From Caulobacter sp. CCH9-E1 (lineage in GTDB: Bacteria; Pseudomonadota; Alphaproteobacteria; Caulobacterales; Caulobacteraceae): a stretch of 18,081 nucleotides of DNA. Shown piece by piece: positions 1-7,480 of this stretch. How positions within the stretch are numbered: the first letter of the stretch is position 1; each line of letters opens with the position of its first letter. A program made the translations under genes and the position numbers. Location of the stretch: the NCBI RefSeq assembly GCF_001556515.1, contig NZ_LSJA01000057.1, positions 1-18,081 of the forward strand. Direction: 5' to 3'. The notes beneath the pieces are model-generated. The model had not been told where the DNA came from. It worked only from the letters and a program-made list of their open reading frames with translations, and searched no databases.

Positions 1-307
1 AGATCCTCCTCAACTCACAACCTCAAATCTGTGCCAGTGGCGCTGACGGGGGACAGATACCCACGAGCGTTTCTCCGGCTGTCATAGAAGATTCACACGA
101 TACACCTACCTGTACAGCCGTTCGATTCGGGCAGGGGGTCCTATGAAGTATTCACACATCCATCGATGGGCGGGGTCCCGGCGTATGCCGCAACGGCCTG
201 TCGTCTCCGACTAGGCCCCTCATTGTCCTGAGCGACGCGAGATCCACCCCCGATCCGGGCGGTGGCCGATGTCGCTCGCCCTCTTCTGACATACATGTTC
301 CAAGGAC
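1..307. other. Non-coding left flank of the insertion sequence
   Basis: I see no convincing gene here. A 23-codon reading frame on the plus strand (143-214) follows a G-rich stretch that could serve as a ribosome site, but nothing else supports it. Two similar short segments, GAAG-ATTCACAC at 87-98 and GAAG-T-ATTCACAC at 145-157, form an imperfect direct repeat. The stretch around 40-60 (GCTGACGGGGGACAG) looks like the kind of sequence found near ends of some insertion sequences, but I cannot assign it to a family. The only strong structure is the hairpin at 230-277. Confidence 0.5.
230..277. repeat. Long nested inverted repeat (hairpin)
   Basis: The outer arms GAGCGAC (230-236) and GTCGCTC (271-277) are perfect complements. 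Inside them CCACC (244-248) pairs with GGTGG (261-265), and CCCG (249-252) pairs with CGGG (256-259) around a three-base loop, with one base bulged at 260. It lies in apparently non-coding DNA next to the insertion sequence and has no T-run that would make it an ordinary terminator. Its role is unknown; a protein-binding dyad, a remnant of another mobile element or an RNA structure are all possible. Confidence 0.5.
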
Positions 308-321
308 GGCTCTGTTGCAAA
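308..321 (+). repeat. IS left terminal inverted repeat
   Basis: GGCTCTGTTGCAAA is the exact reverse complement of the right end at 1176-1189 and is the characteristic terminus of IS26/IS6100-type elements. Confidence 0.95.
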
Positions 322-372
322 CTCTGACACGGTTTCCAAGATTGGGCTCATGTACTGTCAAGGTCAGTTGCG

Positions 373-1137
373 ATGAACGATTTCAAAGGACGGCATTTTA
401 CCGGCGAGGTCATCCTATGGGCGGTGCGCTGGTATTGTCGATACGGCATCAGCTACCGTGATCTCGAGGAAATGCTGTCCGAGCGTGGGATCGATGTCGA
501 TCATACGACGATCTATCGCTGGGTGCAGCGCTACGCGCCGGAGATGGAGAAGCGTCTCCGCTGGTTCTGGCGGCGCGGCTTTGATCCGAGCTGGCGTCTG
601 GATGAGACCTACGTAAAGGTGCGGGGCAAATGGACCTACCTGTACCGGGCGGTCGACAAACGGGGCGACACGATTGATTTCTATCTGTCATCGACACGCA
701 GCGCCAAAGCGGCGAAGCGCTTTCTGGGCAAAGCTCTTCGTGGCCTGAAGGACTGGGAAAAGCCGGCCAAACTCAATACCGACAAGGCACCCAGCTACGG
801 CGCAGCAATCGCTGAGCTGAAACGCGAAGGCAAACTGGCGGCGGAAACCGAGCACCGGCAGGTGAAATATCTGAACAACGTGCTCGAGGCCGACCACGGC
901 AAGCTGAAGATGCTGATCAAGCCGGTACGTGGCTTCAAGTCGATGCCAACGGCCTACGCCACGATCAAGGGCTTCGAGGTCATGCGCGCCCTACGCAAAG
1001 GACAGGCCCAGGCATGGTGCCTGCAGCCAGGTATCATGGGGGAGGTGCGCCTGGTTGAAAGAGCATTCGGAATTGGACCCTCGGCCCTGACCGAAACCAT
1101 GATTATGCTCAATAAGCATTTCGCCAATGCTGCCTAA
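373..1137 (+). CDS. IS6-family (IS6100-like) transposase
   Basis: This 254-residue protein is the transposase that recognises the element's 14-bp ends and carries out replicative transposition and cointegrate formation. An N-terminal helix-turn-helix region (about residues 20-55, with VDHTTIYRWVQRYAPEMEKR) is followed by the catalytic core. The DDE residues are visible as D77 in LDETYVKV, D137 in NTDKAPSY and E172 in LEADHGKLK. The length equals that of IS6100 transposase, and the sequence looks close to it with scattered substitutions, so it is probably a variant rather than identical. The frame is intact from ATG to stop and the element is likely active. The start codon lies 51 bp inside the left end, the usual arrangement for this family. 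Confidence 0.97.
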   Translation: MNDFKGRHFTGEVILWAVRWYCRYGISYRDLEEMLSERGIDVDHTTIYRWVQRYAPEMEKRLRWFWRRGFDPSWRLDETYVKVRGKWTYLYRAVDKRGDTIDFYLSSTRSAKAAKRFLGKALRGLKDWEKPAKLNTDKAPSYGAAIAELKREGKLAAETEHRQVKYLNNVLEADHGKLKMLIKPVRGFKSMPTAYATIKGFEVMRALRKGQAQAWCLQPGIMGEVRLVERAFGIGPSALTETMIMLNKHFANAA

Positions 1138-1175
1138 TCCCCCAACTGGGTGACGCCGCGCGGCCGTGCCCCATG

Positions 1176-1189
1176 TTTGCAACAGAGCC
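1176..1189 (-). repeat. IS right terminal inverted repeat, fused to a start codon
   Basis: TTTGCAACAGAGCC is the right end of the element. Its last base supplies the G of a minus-strand ATG (1191-1189) whose A and T come from the flanking leader. Reading on into the element gives an open frame of about 66 codons ending at 991, which looks like chance antisense translation rather than a functional protein. Confidence 0.9.
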
Positions 1190-1191
1190 AT

Positions 1192-1276
1192 GGCGAGTTT
1201 CCTGGAGCTCGCGCGATCCATTCCGGCGGGCTCGCCTCCCCCGTCCCTCCCCTCTTCCTTTCGAGGCGCTGCAGAC
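1192..1276 (-). promoter_or_regulatory. GA-rich leader, copy 4 (orphaned by the insertion sequence)
   Basis: On the minus strand this contains GAAAGGAAGAGGGGAGGG (1262-1245), then GGCGAGCC near 1236-1229, then CCAGGAAACTCGCC directly before the ATG at 1191. The last 17 bases including the start codon match the end of the leader of the ParB-like gene at 9646, and the purine core matches the leaders of the genes at 7351 and 3016. A gene must once have started at 1191; its body is gone, replaced by the IS6100-like element. The leader starts immediately after the terminator hairpin at 1277-1309. Confidence 0.75.
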
Positions 1277-1309
1277 AAAGAGCCTCGACGCTATGCGTCG
1301 AGGCTCTTT
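1277..1309 (-). terminator. Perfect 15-bp stem terminator after the ArdC operon
   Basis: AAAGAGCCTCGACGC (1277-1291) and its exact complement (1295-1309) flank a three-base loop. The stem ends in A and T runs, so it can work in either direction. It begins two bases after the stop codon of the minus-strand gene at 1312, which makes it the terminator of that operon. Confidence 0.85.
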
Positions 1310-1311
1310 CA

Positions 1312-1890
1312 TCATCGGCCCTTGGTGGTCAGAAGCGCTTGCGCCCTGGCCACCGCGCCAATGAACGAGCAGTCGGCTGGGCGGCTGTCGTCATTGCCGT
1401 AGATGTGGACCTCGATGGCTTCCTCCAGGAGATCCTTGAGGGTTTGAACGAGGTCCAGGACGCCGTCTTCGTTGGTGTCCGCACGGGGATCCTGCAGCAG
1501 CAGCGCCTTGCGGGCCTCGTTCAGAAGCCCTCGACGGTGCGCCACCAAGGCGTTCGTGCGCGCCTTAGGATCTCGTCCATAAGCATAGAGGATGCGGTCT
1601 TCTCCCGCGGCGGTGACCAGGGCGGCGCCCACCACACGATCGCTGAGGTCCAGCAGAAAGTCTTCGAACTCGTCAGCGAAGCCGTGATGGGCTTCGGTGT
1701 CGACGAGGATTTGGATGACCTGGTCGTTGTCCGAAAAGAAGAACGCCGGGCCGTTCGAGTGCTCCCAACTCACCGTTCCTTCCGGAAACACCGACAGGTC
1801 AGCCTCCGGGTGCCACAACCGGATGATGTCGTGCGGGGTGACGCCGGGGAGTAGGGTGACCGTCGTGTGGTAGTAGTAGTCGCGAGACAT
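1312..1890 (-). CDS. Hypothetical protein, last gene of the ArdC operon
   Basis: This is a 192-residue acidic, probably cytoplasmic protein with no signal peptide or membrane segment. I do not recognise a family. It opens with SRDYYYHTTVTLLPGVTP, has an aromatic/acidic middle (PAFFFSDNDQVIQILVDTEAHHGF, partly) and a helical C-terminal half that includes DPRADTNEDGVLDLVQTLKDLLEEA. The DTNEDGVLDL stretch resembles an acidic calcium-type loop, but one such match is weak evidence. I chose the ATG at 1890 because a GGAGC ribosome site lies upstream and because the longer frame back to 2049 would overlap the neighbouring gene. It lies 14 bp after the 70-residue gene at 1905 and ends at a strong terminator, so it is probably co-transcribed with ArdC. 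Confidence 0.75.
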   Translation of the reverse strand: MSRDYYYHTTVTLLPGVTPHDIIRLWHPEADLSVFPEGTVSWEHSNGPAFFFSDNDQVIQILVDTEAHHGFADEFEDFLLDLSDRVVGAALVTAAGEDRILYAYGRDPKARTNALVAHRRGLLNEARKALLLQDPRADTNEDGVLDLVQTLKDLLEEAIEVHIYGNDDSRPADCSFIGAVARAQALLTTKGR

Positions 1891-1904
1891 TTGGGTGCTC
1901 CGGT

Positions 1905-2117
1905 TCAGGCGTCGTTCGCCGCATAGCTGGGGAGATTCTGGCGGGCCCAATCGTGGGCGATCTGCCAGGCTTCGGATTTCGTCGGCGCCGCGCCCAGATA
2001 GGCGCCGCAGAAGCGGACGACACGCTGTTGTTTGCGGTGGCCGGTCCATTCAGGACGGACCGAAAACCGAAGGTCTCGTCTGGCTGAACCTCGGCGGCGC
2101 TGCGTCAGCGGGCGCAT
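1905..2117 (-). CDS. Small hypothetical protein translationally coupled to ArdC
   Basis: This 70-residue basic protein starts with an ATG that shares bases with the TGA stop of the ArdC-type gene (TGATG at 2119-2115), a typical translational coupling junction. The N-terminal third is rich in arginine (MRPLTQRRRGSARRDLRF); the C-terminal part is a compact segment ending AWQIAHDWARQNLPSYAANDA. I do not recognise a family. The tight coupling suggests it is made together with ArdC, perhaps in fixed ratio, but its function is unknown. Codon use and the overlap make it more likely real than not. Confidence 0.65.
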   Translation of the reverse strand: MRPLTQRRRGSARRDLRFSVRPEWTGHRKQQRVVRFCGAYLGAAPTKSEAWQIAHDWARQNLPSYAANDA

Positions 2118-3016
2118 CAGGCCGCCATCGGCAGGGTCGCCGCCTCAGCTTGGGCCAACAGATAATCGACGGCGCGCTGCGCCGCCGCCGCCGCAGACAC
2201 CAGGGCGTTCGGCGTCTTTTCGGCGGCCTTCGACCAGTAGCCGAGATAGGCCGCGTGGTTGTCGATCAGCGCCTCAGAGTACGGTACTCCGCAGCGCAGG
2301 GTCAGGAAGTAGCTGCCCAGCTCGGCGATCAGCTCTTCGGTGGCCCGGGCTTCGAGGTCCTTATGGTAGTCCTCCAGCGAAGGCCGATTCAGGCGACTGG
2401 CCGCGCCGGTGTGATGCAGCTGCTCGTGGGCGAGGGTGGCGCAGTAGTCGGCGAACGTCTCGAACTGGTCCGCCGGGGGCATGAAGATCGTGTCCTGAGC
2501 GTCGCGGTAGCAGGGCTCGTGTTGCAGCCCATAGACGATCTTGGCGGGGTATGCCGCGATCGGAGCCGGCAACTCACCCTCCGTCCAACGCGGCGCAGGC
2601 GGCGTTGCGAGATGCTTAGCGTCGAGGCCATCGATTTGCTCGCAGTTGAAAACTGTGTAGCGAGCCGCGTAGGCTCGCCCGCGCGCCCCTGGCGCGCCGC
2701 CGTCGTGGCCATCGTCGTCGTTGTCGTTGGCGGACTTGAAGGGCTTGTAGAGCAGGGCGGGCGTTCCGCGTTCGCCCTTGCGGACGCAGGCGTCGAGGGC
2801 CAGGGCCTGTTTGAAGGTGAACCAGTACGGCGAGGTGTAGCCTCGTTCGAACCCCGCCATCGACAGAAGCATCGCGTTGACCCCCGTGAAGCGGTTGCCG
2901 TCAGCGCGAAGCGGTTCGACGGCGTTGCCGCTTGACCAGGTGGCTCGCCAGGGCGCCACGCCGTTGGCGATGCGGTTGGTAATGTCAGCGACGAGGTCGT
3001 TCATGGCGGTGGACAT
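2117..3016 (-). CDS. ardC: ArdC-type antirestriction protein (ssDNA-binding domain plus zincin metallopeptidase)
   Basis: This 299-residue protein has the two-part layout of the ArdC family. The N-terminal domain (about residues 1-130; VADITNRIANGVAPWRATW, NRFTGVNAMLLS, YWFTFKQA) is the ArdC/DUF1738 single-strand DNA-binding region. The C-terminal polyvalent-protein metallopeptidase domain has the zinc motif HEQLH at residues 197-201, with a likely third ligand E232 in EELIAELGS. In plasmids, ArdC-type proteins protect incoming DNA from restriction. A short acidic insert near residues 97-107 (SANDNDDDGHDG) may be a linker. The start at 3016 follows GGAGACCTCCG with good spacing; a second in-frame ATG lies four codons on. 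It is the first gene of a three-gene operon and has the shared GA-rich leader. Confidence 0.9.
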   Translation of the reverse strand: MSTAMNDLVADITNRIANGVAPWRATWSSGNAVEPLRADGNRFTGVNAMLLSMAGFERGYTSPYWFTFKQALALDACVRKGERGTPALLYKPFKSANDNDDDGHDGGAPGARGRAYAARYTVFNCEQIDGLDAKHLATPPAPRWTEGELPAPIAAYPAKIVYGLQHEPCYRDAQDTIFMPPADQFETFADYCATLAHEQLHHTGAASRLNRPSLEDYHKDLEARATEELIAELGSYFLTLRCGVPYSEALIDNHAAYLGYWSKAAEKTPNALVSAAAAAQRAVDYLLAQAEAATLPMAA

Positions 3017-3090
3017 CGGAGGTCTCCATCTTCGGCCGCCAGGCCTTTCCCGGCGCGCTCACCCGCGCCGTCCCTCCCTTCGTCTTTCAT
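3017..3090 (-). promoter_or_regulatory. GA-rich leader, copy 3 (before ardC)
   Basis: The minus strand reads GAAAGACGAAGGGAGGG (3088-3072), then ACGGCGCGGGTGAGC, and ends in a GGAG ribosome site before the ATG at 3016. The core matches the leaders upstream of 9646, 7351 and 1191, although the ArdC, methylase-helicase and ParB-like proteins are unrelated. It begins about ten bases after the terminator of the previous gene. I see no confident -35/-10 pair in it. Confidence 0.7.
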
Positions 3091-3096
3091 GAAGCA

Positions 3097-3120
3097 CCCG
3101 CCCCGCTTCGGCGGGGCGGG
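3097..3120 (-). terminator. GC-rich hairpin with TTCG/CGAA loop after the methylase-helicase gene
   Basis: CCCGCCCCGC (3097-3106) and GCGGGGCGGG (3111-3120) form a perfect 10-bp stem around a four-base loop, seven bases after the stop codon at 3128. The minus strand then reads TGCTTC, a poor T-run, so termination may be incomplete or depend on Rho. Confidence 0.75.
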
Positions 3121-3127
3121 CGTCTGG

Positions 3128-6100
3128 TTAGGCCACCATGTGCTGGGCGTGGATATTCACGATCGGGTACCGCTGCAGCACCGCCGCAAGCACGTTGAAC
3201 CGATCGGTGGGGATGAAGCCGCGAGCACGGAAGGCGATCAGCTCGAAGAACACGCCAAGGTCCTTGAGGACCTCGTTGTGGACGCCGTCGCTCTCGATCT
3301 CCATTCGCGGGGCGCCCATCACCCGCCGGCAGGTCAGGAACATGTTCTCGGCAAGTTCCACGGCCATGGATTGCTCCATCACCATGCGGCGCACGTCGAT
3401 CGGCGCGTAGTGGCCCTGGGTGGTGAGGCCAAGCGCCCGACGAAGGTTCGAGGCGCCGACCTCGTCGATGATCCGGCCAAGCCAGCGTCGGCCGTCGGGG
3501 CTCTTCAGGCGTCGGACCCGCACCGACTGCTGTCCCAGGTGGCGCCAGACTGGCAGGATGGCGCCGGTCACCAGATAGAGGTCGTTGGCCACCTCGCCCG
3601 GTAGGGTGGAGACCCGCTCGGACCAAAGCCGCGTCCAGCTGTCTTTGTCGATCTTGGTCCAGGCGCTGTCCTGGTAGTCCTGCAGGGTGATGACCTTGGC
3701 GTCGGTTGGGGTGATCAGGCGCACGCCGGCAATAAACTCATCGCGGTCGTTCATGAGGCCCACGCCTAGGATCCCCACGGCCACGTTGCCCGATCGCTCA
3801 TTGCGCAGGTACTCGATCTCGTGGCGGCGCGAGCTGGGGAGCCTCGCCAGGACGTCTTCTGCGCTTTCGTAGGTGATCGGCTCGATGGTCTTGAAGCGCA
3901 TGAGGCTGGTGGTCGAGCCGGTCCGGGGATCGGTTCGCACGATCTCGTCTTCCACGAGTTGCAGGTTGGACGGCGACAGATCTTCCATGCCCCGCTCGAG
4001 GTCGCCCTTGGCGGCCGCCGCGTCGAGGATCGCCTGGTGCAAGGTGTCGAAGGTCTCGAACACGGTGTGCTGGTCTTCGACACGCATCGCCAGCACACGG
4101 TTGAGGTGCTTGCGCAGTTCGGGCAGGTCCTCGGCGTCCATCAAGGCGCCTTCGCCGGAACGCAGGCTCAACGCCGTTTTCTCTTCGAACTCGTCGATGG
4201 TCATCGGGCAGTCGCCAGTGATCATCGCTCGATAGAGCGCCAGCTGCGCGCGACGCGCGAACGGGGTCTCAAGATTGTCGGTCGGGCGGAACATCCCGCC
4301 GCTGTTCGAGCGCCGCTCTCCGCGCGTGAGGGCGCCCATGCTGTCCAGTCGGCGACAGATCGTCGAGAGAAAGCGCCGCTCGCCGGGAAGGTCCGAGACG
4401 AAGGGGATGACGACCGGCGGAATGACCTGGTTGGTGCGATGCGTGCGGCCAAGGCCCTGGATGGCGTTGTCGGACCTCCATCCATACTCAACTATGACGT
4501 GCGCCCGGCGCCACGGAGACCCGCAATTGACGGCCGCATGGTAGCTGCGTCCCGTGCCGCCGGCGTCAGAGAAGATCAGGATGCGCTTGCGGCCGGACTG
4601 GAAGGCGTCGGTTTCGGCGCGGTTGGCGCTGGTGCTGCGGCGTTCGACGACGAGGCGTCCGTTGCGACGGACCACGCGCTTGCTCCGGCCGGTCACTTCG
4701 GCGACAGCGTCGGCGCCGAACTTGTCGATGACCGAGTCGAGCACGCCGTTGCAGGCCGGCAGCATGGCCAGCTTCATGAGGGCGCCTTCCCGCAGGGCCA
4801 GCGCTTCCTGAGAAATGACGTTGTTGCCGTGCTCGTCGCGCAGCGGAACAGAGACCTCCTTGCCGTCAGCGCCGCTCACGACCTGATAGGCGTTCACGGG
4901 GAACGACTTTTCGAGGTACTGCAGCACAAGGTCGCGTGGCGACAGGTCGATCATGACGTTGTGCCAGGTGTTGGGATCGATCTCCTCGAGGCGGCGATCT
5001 AGCGTCGCCTCGTTGGTCGAGACCAACTGGATGACGACGCTCTGGCCCATCTGCATTCGGGCGGCGATGGTCTTGTGCAGCGCGGGCGCCTTGATCCCCG
5101 AAAGGAGCGCGAGGAAGAACCGTTGGCTCGTCGAGGCGAAGGTGCTTTTGGCCGCTGATTTGGCGTTTCGGTCAGCGTTCGCCCCGGACGCCTCGAGCGC
5201 TGCGTCCAGGTGCTTGTGGATCATCTGGAAGGCGTCGGCCCAGGCGTTCCAGAGCTTCTTGTCGGCCTCGGTGAAGGCGTAGACTTCCGGCTCGATCTCA
5301 ACGCCCTCCATGCTGATCGAGCGGGCGATGTAGGCGCCTGCGGACTTACAGTCGCGCGCGACAACCTCGCCTAGGGCCAAACCGCCGTCCTCGGCTGCTT
5401 GCAGGAATTGTTCGCGGGTGTTGAACGGCGCCTCGGCGCCGCCCCAAAGACCGATGCGGGTCGCGTAGGAGAGATTGCGGGCCGTAGTCGCGCCCGTAGC
5501 CGAAACATAGACGATGCGGGCGTCGGGAAGCAGGTTCTGGAACGCCAGACCCATGCGGCCTTGCTGCGAGGCTTTGGTAGGCCCGCGGGCGCCGTCACCG
5601 CCGCCGGCGGCGTTGCCCATGCTGTGGGCTTCGTCGAAGATGATGACGCCGTCGAAGTCCGCGCCGACCCAGTCGATCATCTGGTGCATGCGCGACTTGC
5701 CGCCGTTGCGGCCAGGCTGACGCAGGGTGGCGTAGGTGGTGAAGAGGATCATCTCGCCGCTGATCTTGTCGGCCTGGGTGAACCTCGAGTGCGGCACGAT
5801 GTCGGCTTCGGAGCCGCCCAGCGCCGTCCAGTCGCGGCGCGCATCGTCGATCAAGACGTCGTTCTTGCTGACCCAGATGGCTTTGCGGCGGCCTTGGGCG
5901 AAGTTGTCCATGATGATGGCGGCGCTCTCGGTGCCCTTGCCCACCCCGGTCCCATCGCCGATGAAATAGCCCGCGCGGAAGGGCTTGGCGTCGTCCTTGG
6001 GCTCGACATTCCACGGTTCGTCAGCGACGGGCGCGAAGCGGCCGGGCAGATAGCGGCTGTGGGCCTCGCCCGCATAGATCACCGCTTCCATCTGCTCGAG

Positions 6101-7351
6101 CGAGATGTAGCCCTTCTCCATCGTCTTGGTCGGCATGATCGGCTGATAGGTCGCCGGCGGCGGTTGGATGGATCCCATCGCCGTGCTTTCCACCAGGTTT
6201 GCCGGATGGGCGGGGTATCCGTCGGCTGCGATGCGCGCCACGCGATATTCTTGGAACACTCCGACGTCTCTGGCTTCACCCAGGGTTTCGCGGGCCGTGT
6301 AGACGATAGGCGCGACGCTCTCAAAGAGAGCAAAGCGAGAGGCCCCAGCCCCCGGACCGCGCGGACGTGCGCTGATGGCGCCGGGCGTGTAAGTCCTGAA
6401 TAGGCGGGGTTTGGCCGTCAGCCGGCTGGGCAGCGCCTTGATGGCGGCGATGATCTGGTCGACCTCGGGCGTGTCGACGATCGGCGCGAGGCTTTGGCTG
6501 GGTCGGCGCTCGACGATCAGTAGAGCCGTCTCAACGCTCGTCCCGTGCTTTGCGAAGGCGCGCGAGGGCAAGGTGATGCGACCGATCACGGCGCCCTGGT
6601 CACCGAGCGAACGCATCAGGGAAAGATCAGTCAGCGCCCTCGCCGGCACGATGGCCACCATTCTGCCGCCGTCCGCCAGGCATTTCAGACCCGCTAGGAG
6701 GTGAGCGTTGAGGGCTTGGAACGGCGGGTTGCAGACGACCGCGTCGAACGAGCCGGCCGACTTCAGGAGATCGGGCAGGTGCGCGCCGTCCAGGGTGTGG
6801 CGCTCGACGGTTGGAAACACGCGCGCGAGGATCCCCGCGCGCGTGTCGGCCAGCTCATTGAGCGTCAGCTGCGCCCCGCAAACCTCCGCCAGGACCGCGA
6901 GATAGCCGGTACCGGCCGAGGGTTCGAGAACTTTGTCGGTGGGTCGGATCTGCGCAGCCAAGCTCACCAGGGCGGCGATCGCCGCCGGTGTCGAGAACTG
7001 GTCAAGCTCAACCTGCTCTTCGCTGCGGCGCGTGTGCGACAGGCTGTTGGCGGAAATCCGCTCCAGAAGGTCGTAGATCTCTTCGGGCGCGTCCTCGAGG
7101 CGCTGCAGGGACGGTCCATGGCGACGGATCTGCAGAACGCAGGCGGTCTCCAGGGCGTCATAGGCGTCCTTCCAGCACCAGTGGCCATCGGCGTCGGTGC
7201 CGCCGCAGAACATCGCCATCGTCGAGGCGACGAGTTTGCGGTCCATGGGCTTGTTCTTGGCCATGGCGTTGGCAAGCGATTTGGCGGCGGCGAAGATGTT
7301 CGCGGCCTTGTCGCTGCGGATGTTGGCGTCGAAGAGGCTCAAGGACGTCAT
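3128..7351 (-). CDS. Strawberry-notch-type DNA methylase-helicase fusion protein
   Basis: The protein has 1407 residues. The N-terminal part is an adenine-type methyltransferase: an AdoMet-binding motif LEPSAGTGYLAV (about 142-153) and the catalytic motif NPPF (about 208-211). After a linker comes an SF2 helicase of the strawberry-notch type, with Walker A GDGTGVGKGT (about 465-474), the DEAH box IIFDEAHS (573-576) and motif VI QGLGRTHRTNQ (about 960). Such fusions are common on alphaproteobacterial plasmids and resemble phage P1 DarB, a methylase-helicase that protects injected DNA from type I restriction; an antirestriction role here is inferred. I use the ATG at 7351 (MTSLSLFDAN) because the 15 codons upstream lie in the leader and have low-complexity composition. 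It stands between its own leader and terminator and is probably monocistronic. Confidence 0.92.
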   Translation of the reverse strand: MTSLSLFDANIRSDKAANIFAAAKSLANAMAKNKPMDRKLVASTMAMFCGGTDADGHWCWKDAYDALETACVLQIRRHGPSLQRLEDAPEEIYDLLERISANSLSHTRRSEEQVELDQFSTPAAIAALVSLAAQIRPTDKVLEPSAGTGYLAVLAEVCGAQLTLNELADTRAGILARVFPTVERHTLDGAHLPDLLKSAGSFDAVVCNPPFQALNAHLLAGLKCLADGGRMVAIVPARALTDLSLMRSLGDQGAVIGRITLPSRAFAKHGTSVETALLIVERRPSQSLAPIVDTPEVDQIIAAIKALPSRLTAKPRLFRTYTPGAISARPRGPGAGASRFALFESVAPIVYTARETLGEARDVGVFQEYRVARIAADGYPAHPANLVESTAMGSIQPPPATYQPIMPTKTMEKGYISLEQMEAVIYAGEAHSRYLPGRFAPVADEPWNVEPKDDAKPFRAGYFIGDGTGVGKGTESAAIIMDNFAQGRRKAIWVSKNDVLIDDARRDWTALGGSEADIVPHSRFTQADKISGEMILFTTYATLRQPGRNGGKSRMHQMIDWVGADFDGVIIFDEAHSMGNAAGGGDGARGPTKASQQGRMGLAFQNLLPDARIVYVSATGATTARNLSYATRIGLWGGAEAPFNTREQFLQAAEDGGLALGEVVARDCKSAGAYIARSISMEGVEIEPEVYAFTEADKKLWNAWADAFQMIHKHLDAALEASGANADRNAKSAAKSTFASTSQRFFLALLSGIKAPALHKTIAARMQMGQSVVIQLVSTNEATLDRRLEEIDPNTWHNVMIDLSPRDLVLQYLEKSFPVNAYQVVSGADGKEVSVPLRDEHGNNVISQEALALREGALMKLAMLPACNGVLDSVIDKFGADAVAEVTGRSKRVVRRNGRLVVERRSTSANRAETDAFQSGRKRILIFSDAGGTGRSYHAAVNCGSPWRRAHVIVEYGWRSDNAIQGLGRTHRTNQVIPPVVIPFVSDLPGERRFLSTICRRLDSMGALTRGERRSNSGGMFRPTDNLETPFARRAQLALYRAMITGDCPMTIDEFEEKTALSLRSGEGALMDAEDLPELRKHLNRVLAMRVEDQHTVFETFDTLHQAILDAAAAKGDLERGMEDLSPSNLQLVEDEIVRTDPRTGSTTSLMRFKTIEPITYESAEDVLARLPSSRRHEIEYLRNERSGNVAVGILGVGLMNDRDEFIAGVRLITPTDAKVITLQDYQDSAWTKIDKDSWTRLWSERVSTLPGEVANDLYLVTGAILPVWRHLGQQSVRVRRLKSPDGRRWLGRIIDEVGASNLRRALGLTTQGHYAPIDVRRMVMEQSMAVELAENMFLTCRRVMGAPRMEIESDGVHNEVLKDLGVFFELIAFRARGFIPTDRFNVLAAVLQRYPIVNIHAQHMVA

Positions 7352-7442
7352 GGCGGGTCTCGCAGCCGGCGGGGAGAAACCCTTCCCCCCCTTCAATCGG
7401 CTCGCGTCTTCCTCCCCTCCCCTCTTCTTTCGAATGCTGGAA
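7352..7442 (-). promoter_or_regulatory. GA-rich leader, copy 2 (before the methylase-helicase)
   Basis: The minus strand has GAAAGAAGAGGGGAGGGG starting at 7431, followed by ACGCGAGCC (about 7407-7399) and a second G-rich block before the start context GAGACCCGCC-ATG. The order and spacing of blocks match copies 1, 3 and 4. The leader follows directly on the terminator of the ParB-like gene. The dense G-tracts could form a G-quadruplex on the coding strand or in the transcript. Confidence 0.7.
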
Positions 7443-7474
7443 TAGAAAGGGCCCTGACGCGTGCGCCAGGGCCC
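7443..7474 (-). terminator. Rho-independent terminator of the ParB-like gene
   Basis: GGGCCCTGACGC (7449-7460) and GCGCCAGGGCCC (7463-7474) pair with one mismatch. On the minus strand the stem is followed by TTTCTATT. It lies seven bases after the stop codon at 7481, so it ends transcription of the ParB-like gene. Confidence 0.85.
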
Positions 7475-7480
7475 CGTTGT

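Larger units (their letters stand above)
308..1189 (+). mobile_element. IS6-family insertion sequence, IS6100-like
   Basis: The element is 882 bp long, bounded by perfect 14-bp inverted repeats that begin GGCTCTGTTGCAAA, and carries a single DDE transposase. Ends, size and protein all resemble IS6100, which is about 880 bp. The eight bases outside the left end (CCAAGGAC, 300-307) and the right end (ATGGCGAG, 1190-1197) differ, so there is no target-site duplication. IS6-family elements move by replicative cointegrate formation or by deleting adjacent DNA, so the missing duplication points to a rearrangement here rather than simple insertion. The right end sits inside the start codon of a minus-strand gene. 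Confidence 0.95.

Noticed and set aside
143..214. A 23-codon frame with a G-rich upstream site
   Set aside because: It is too short, and there is no conservation, context or recognisable sequence to support it.
991..1191. Open frame reading from leader copy 4 into the insertion sequence
   Set aside because: It is a fusion created by the insertion and runs antisense to the transposase; it is noted only as evidence for the lost gene.
300..1197. Target-site duplication for the IS element
   Set aside because: The flanking octamers CCAAGGAC and ATGGCGAG do not match.
3821..6403. Long plus-strand frames opposite the methylase-helicase gene
   Set aside because: They mirror the real coding frame, lack recognisable domains and have no ribosome sites.
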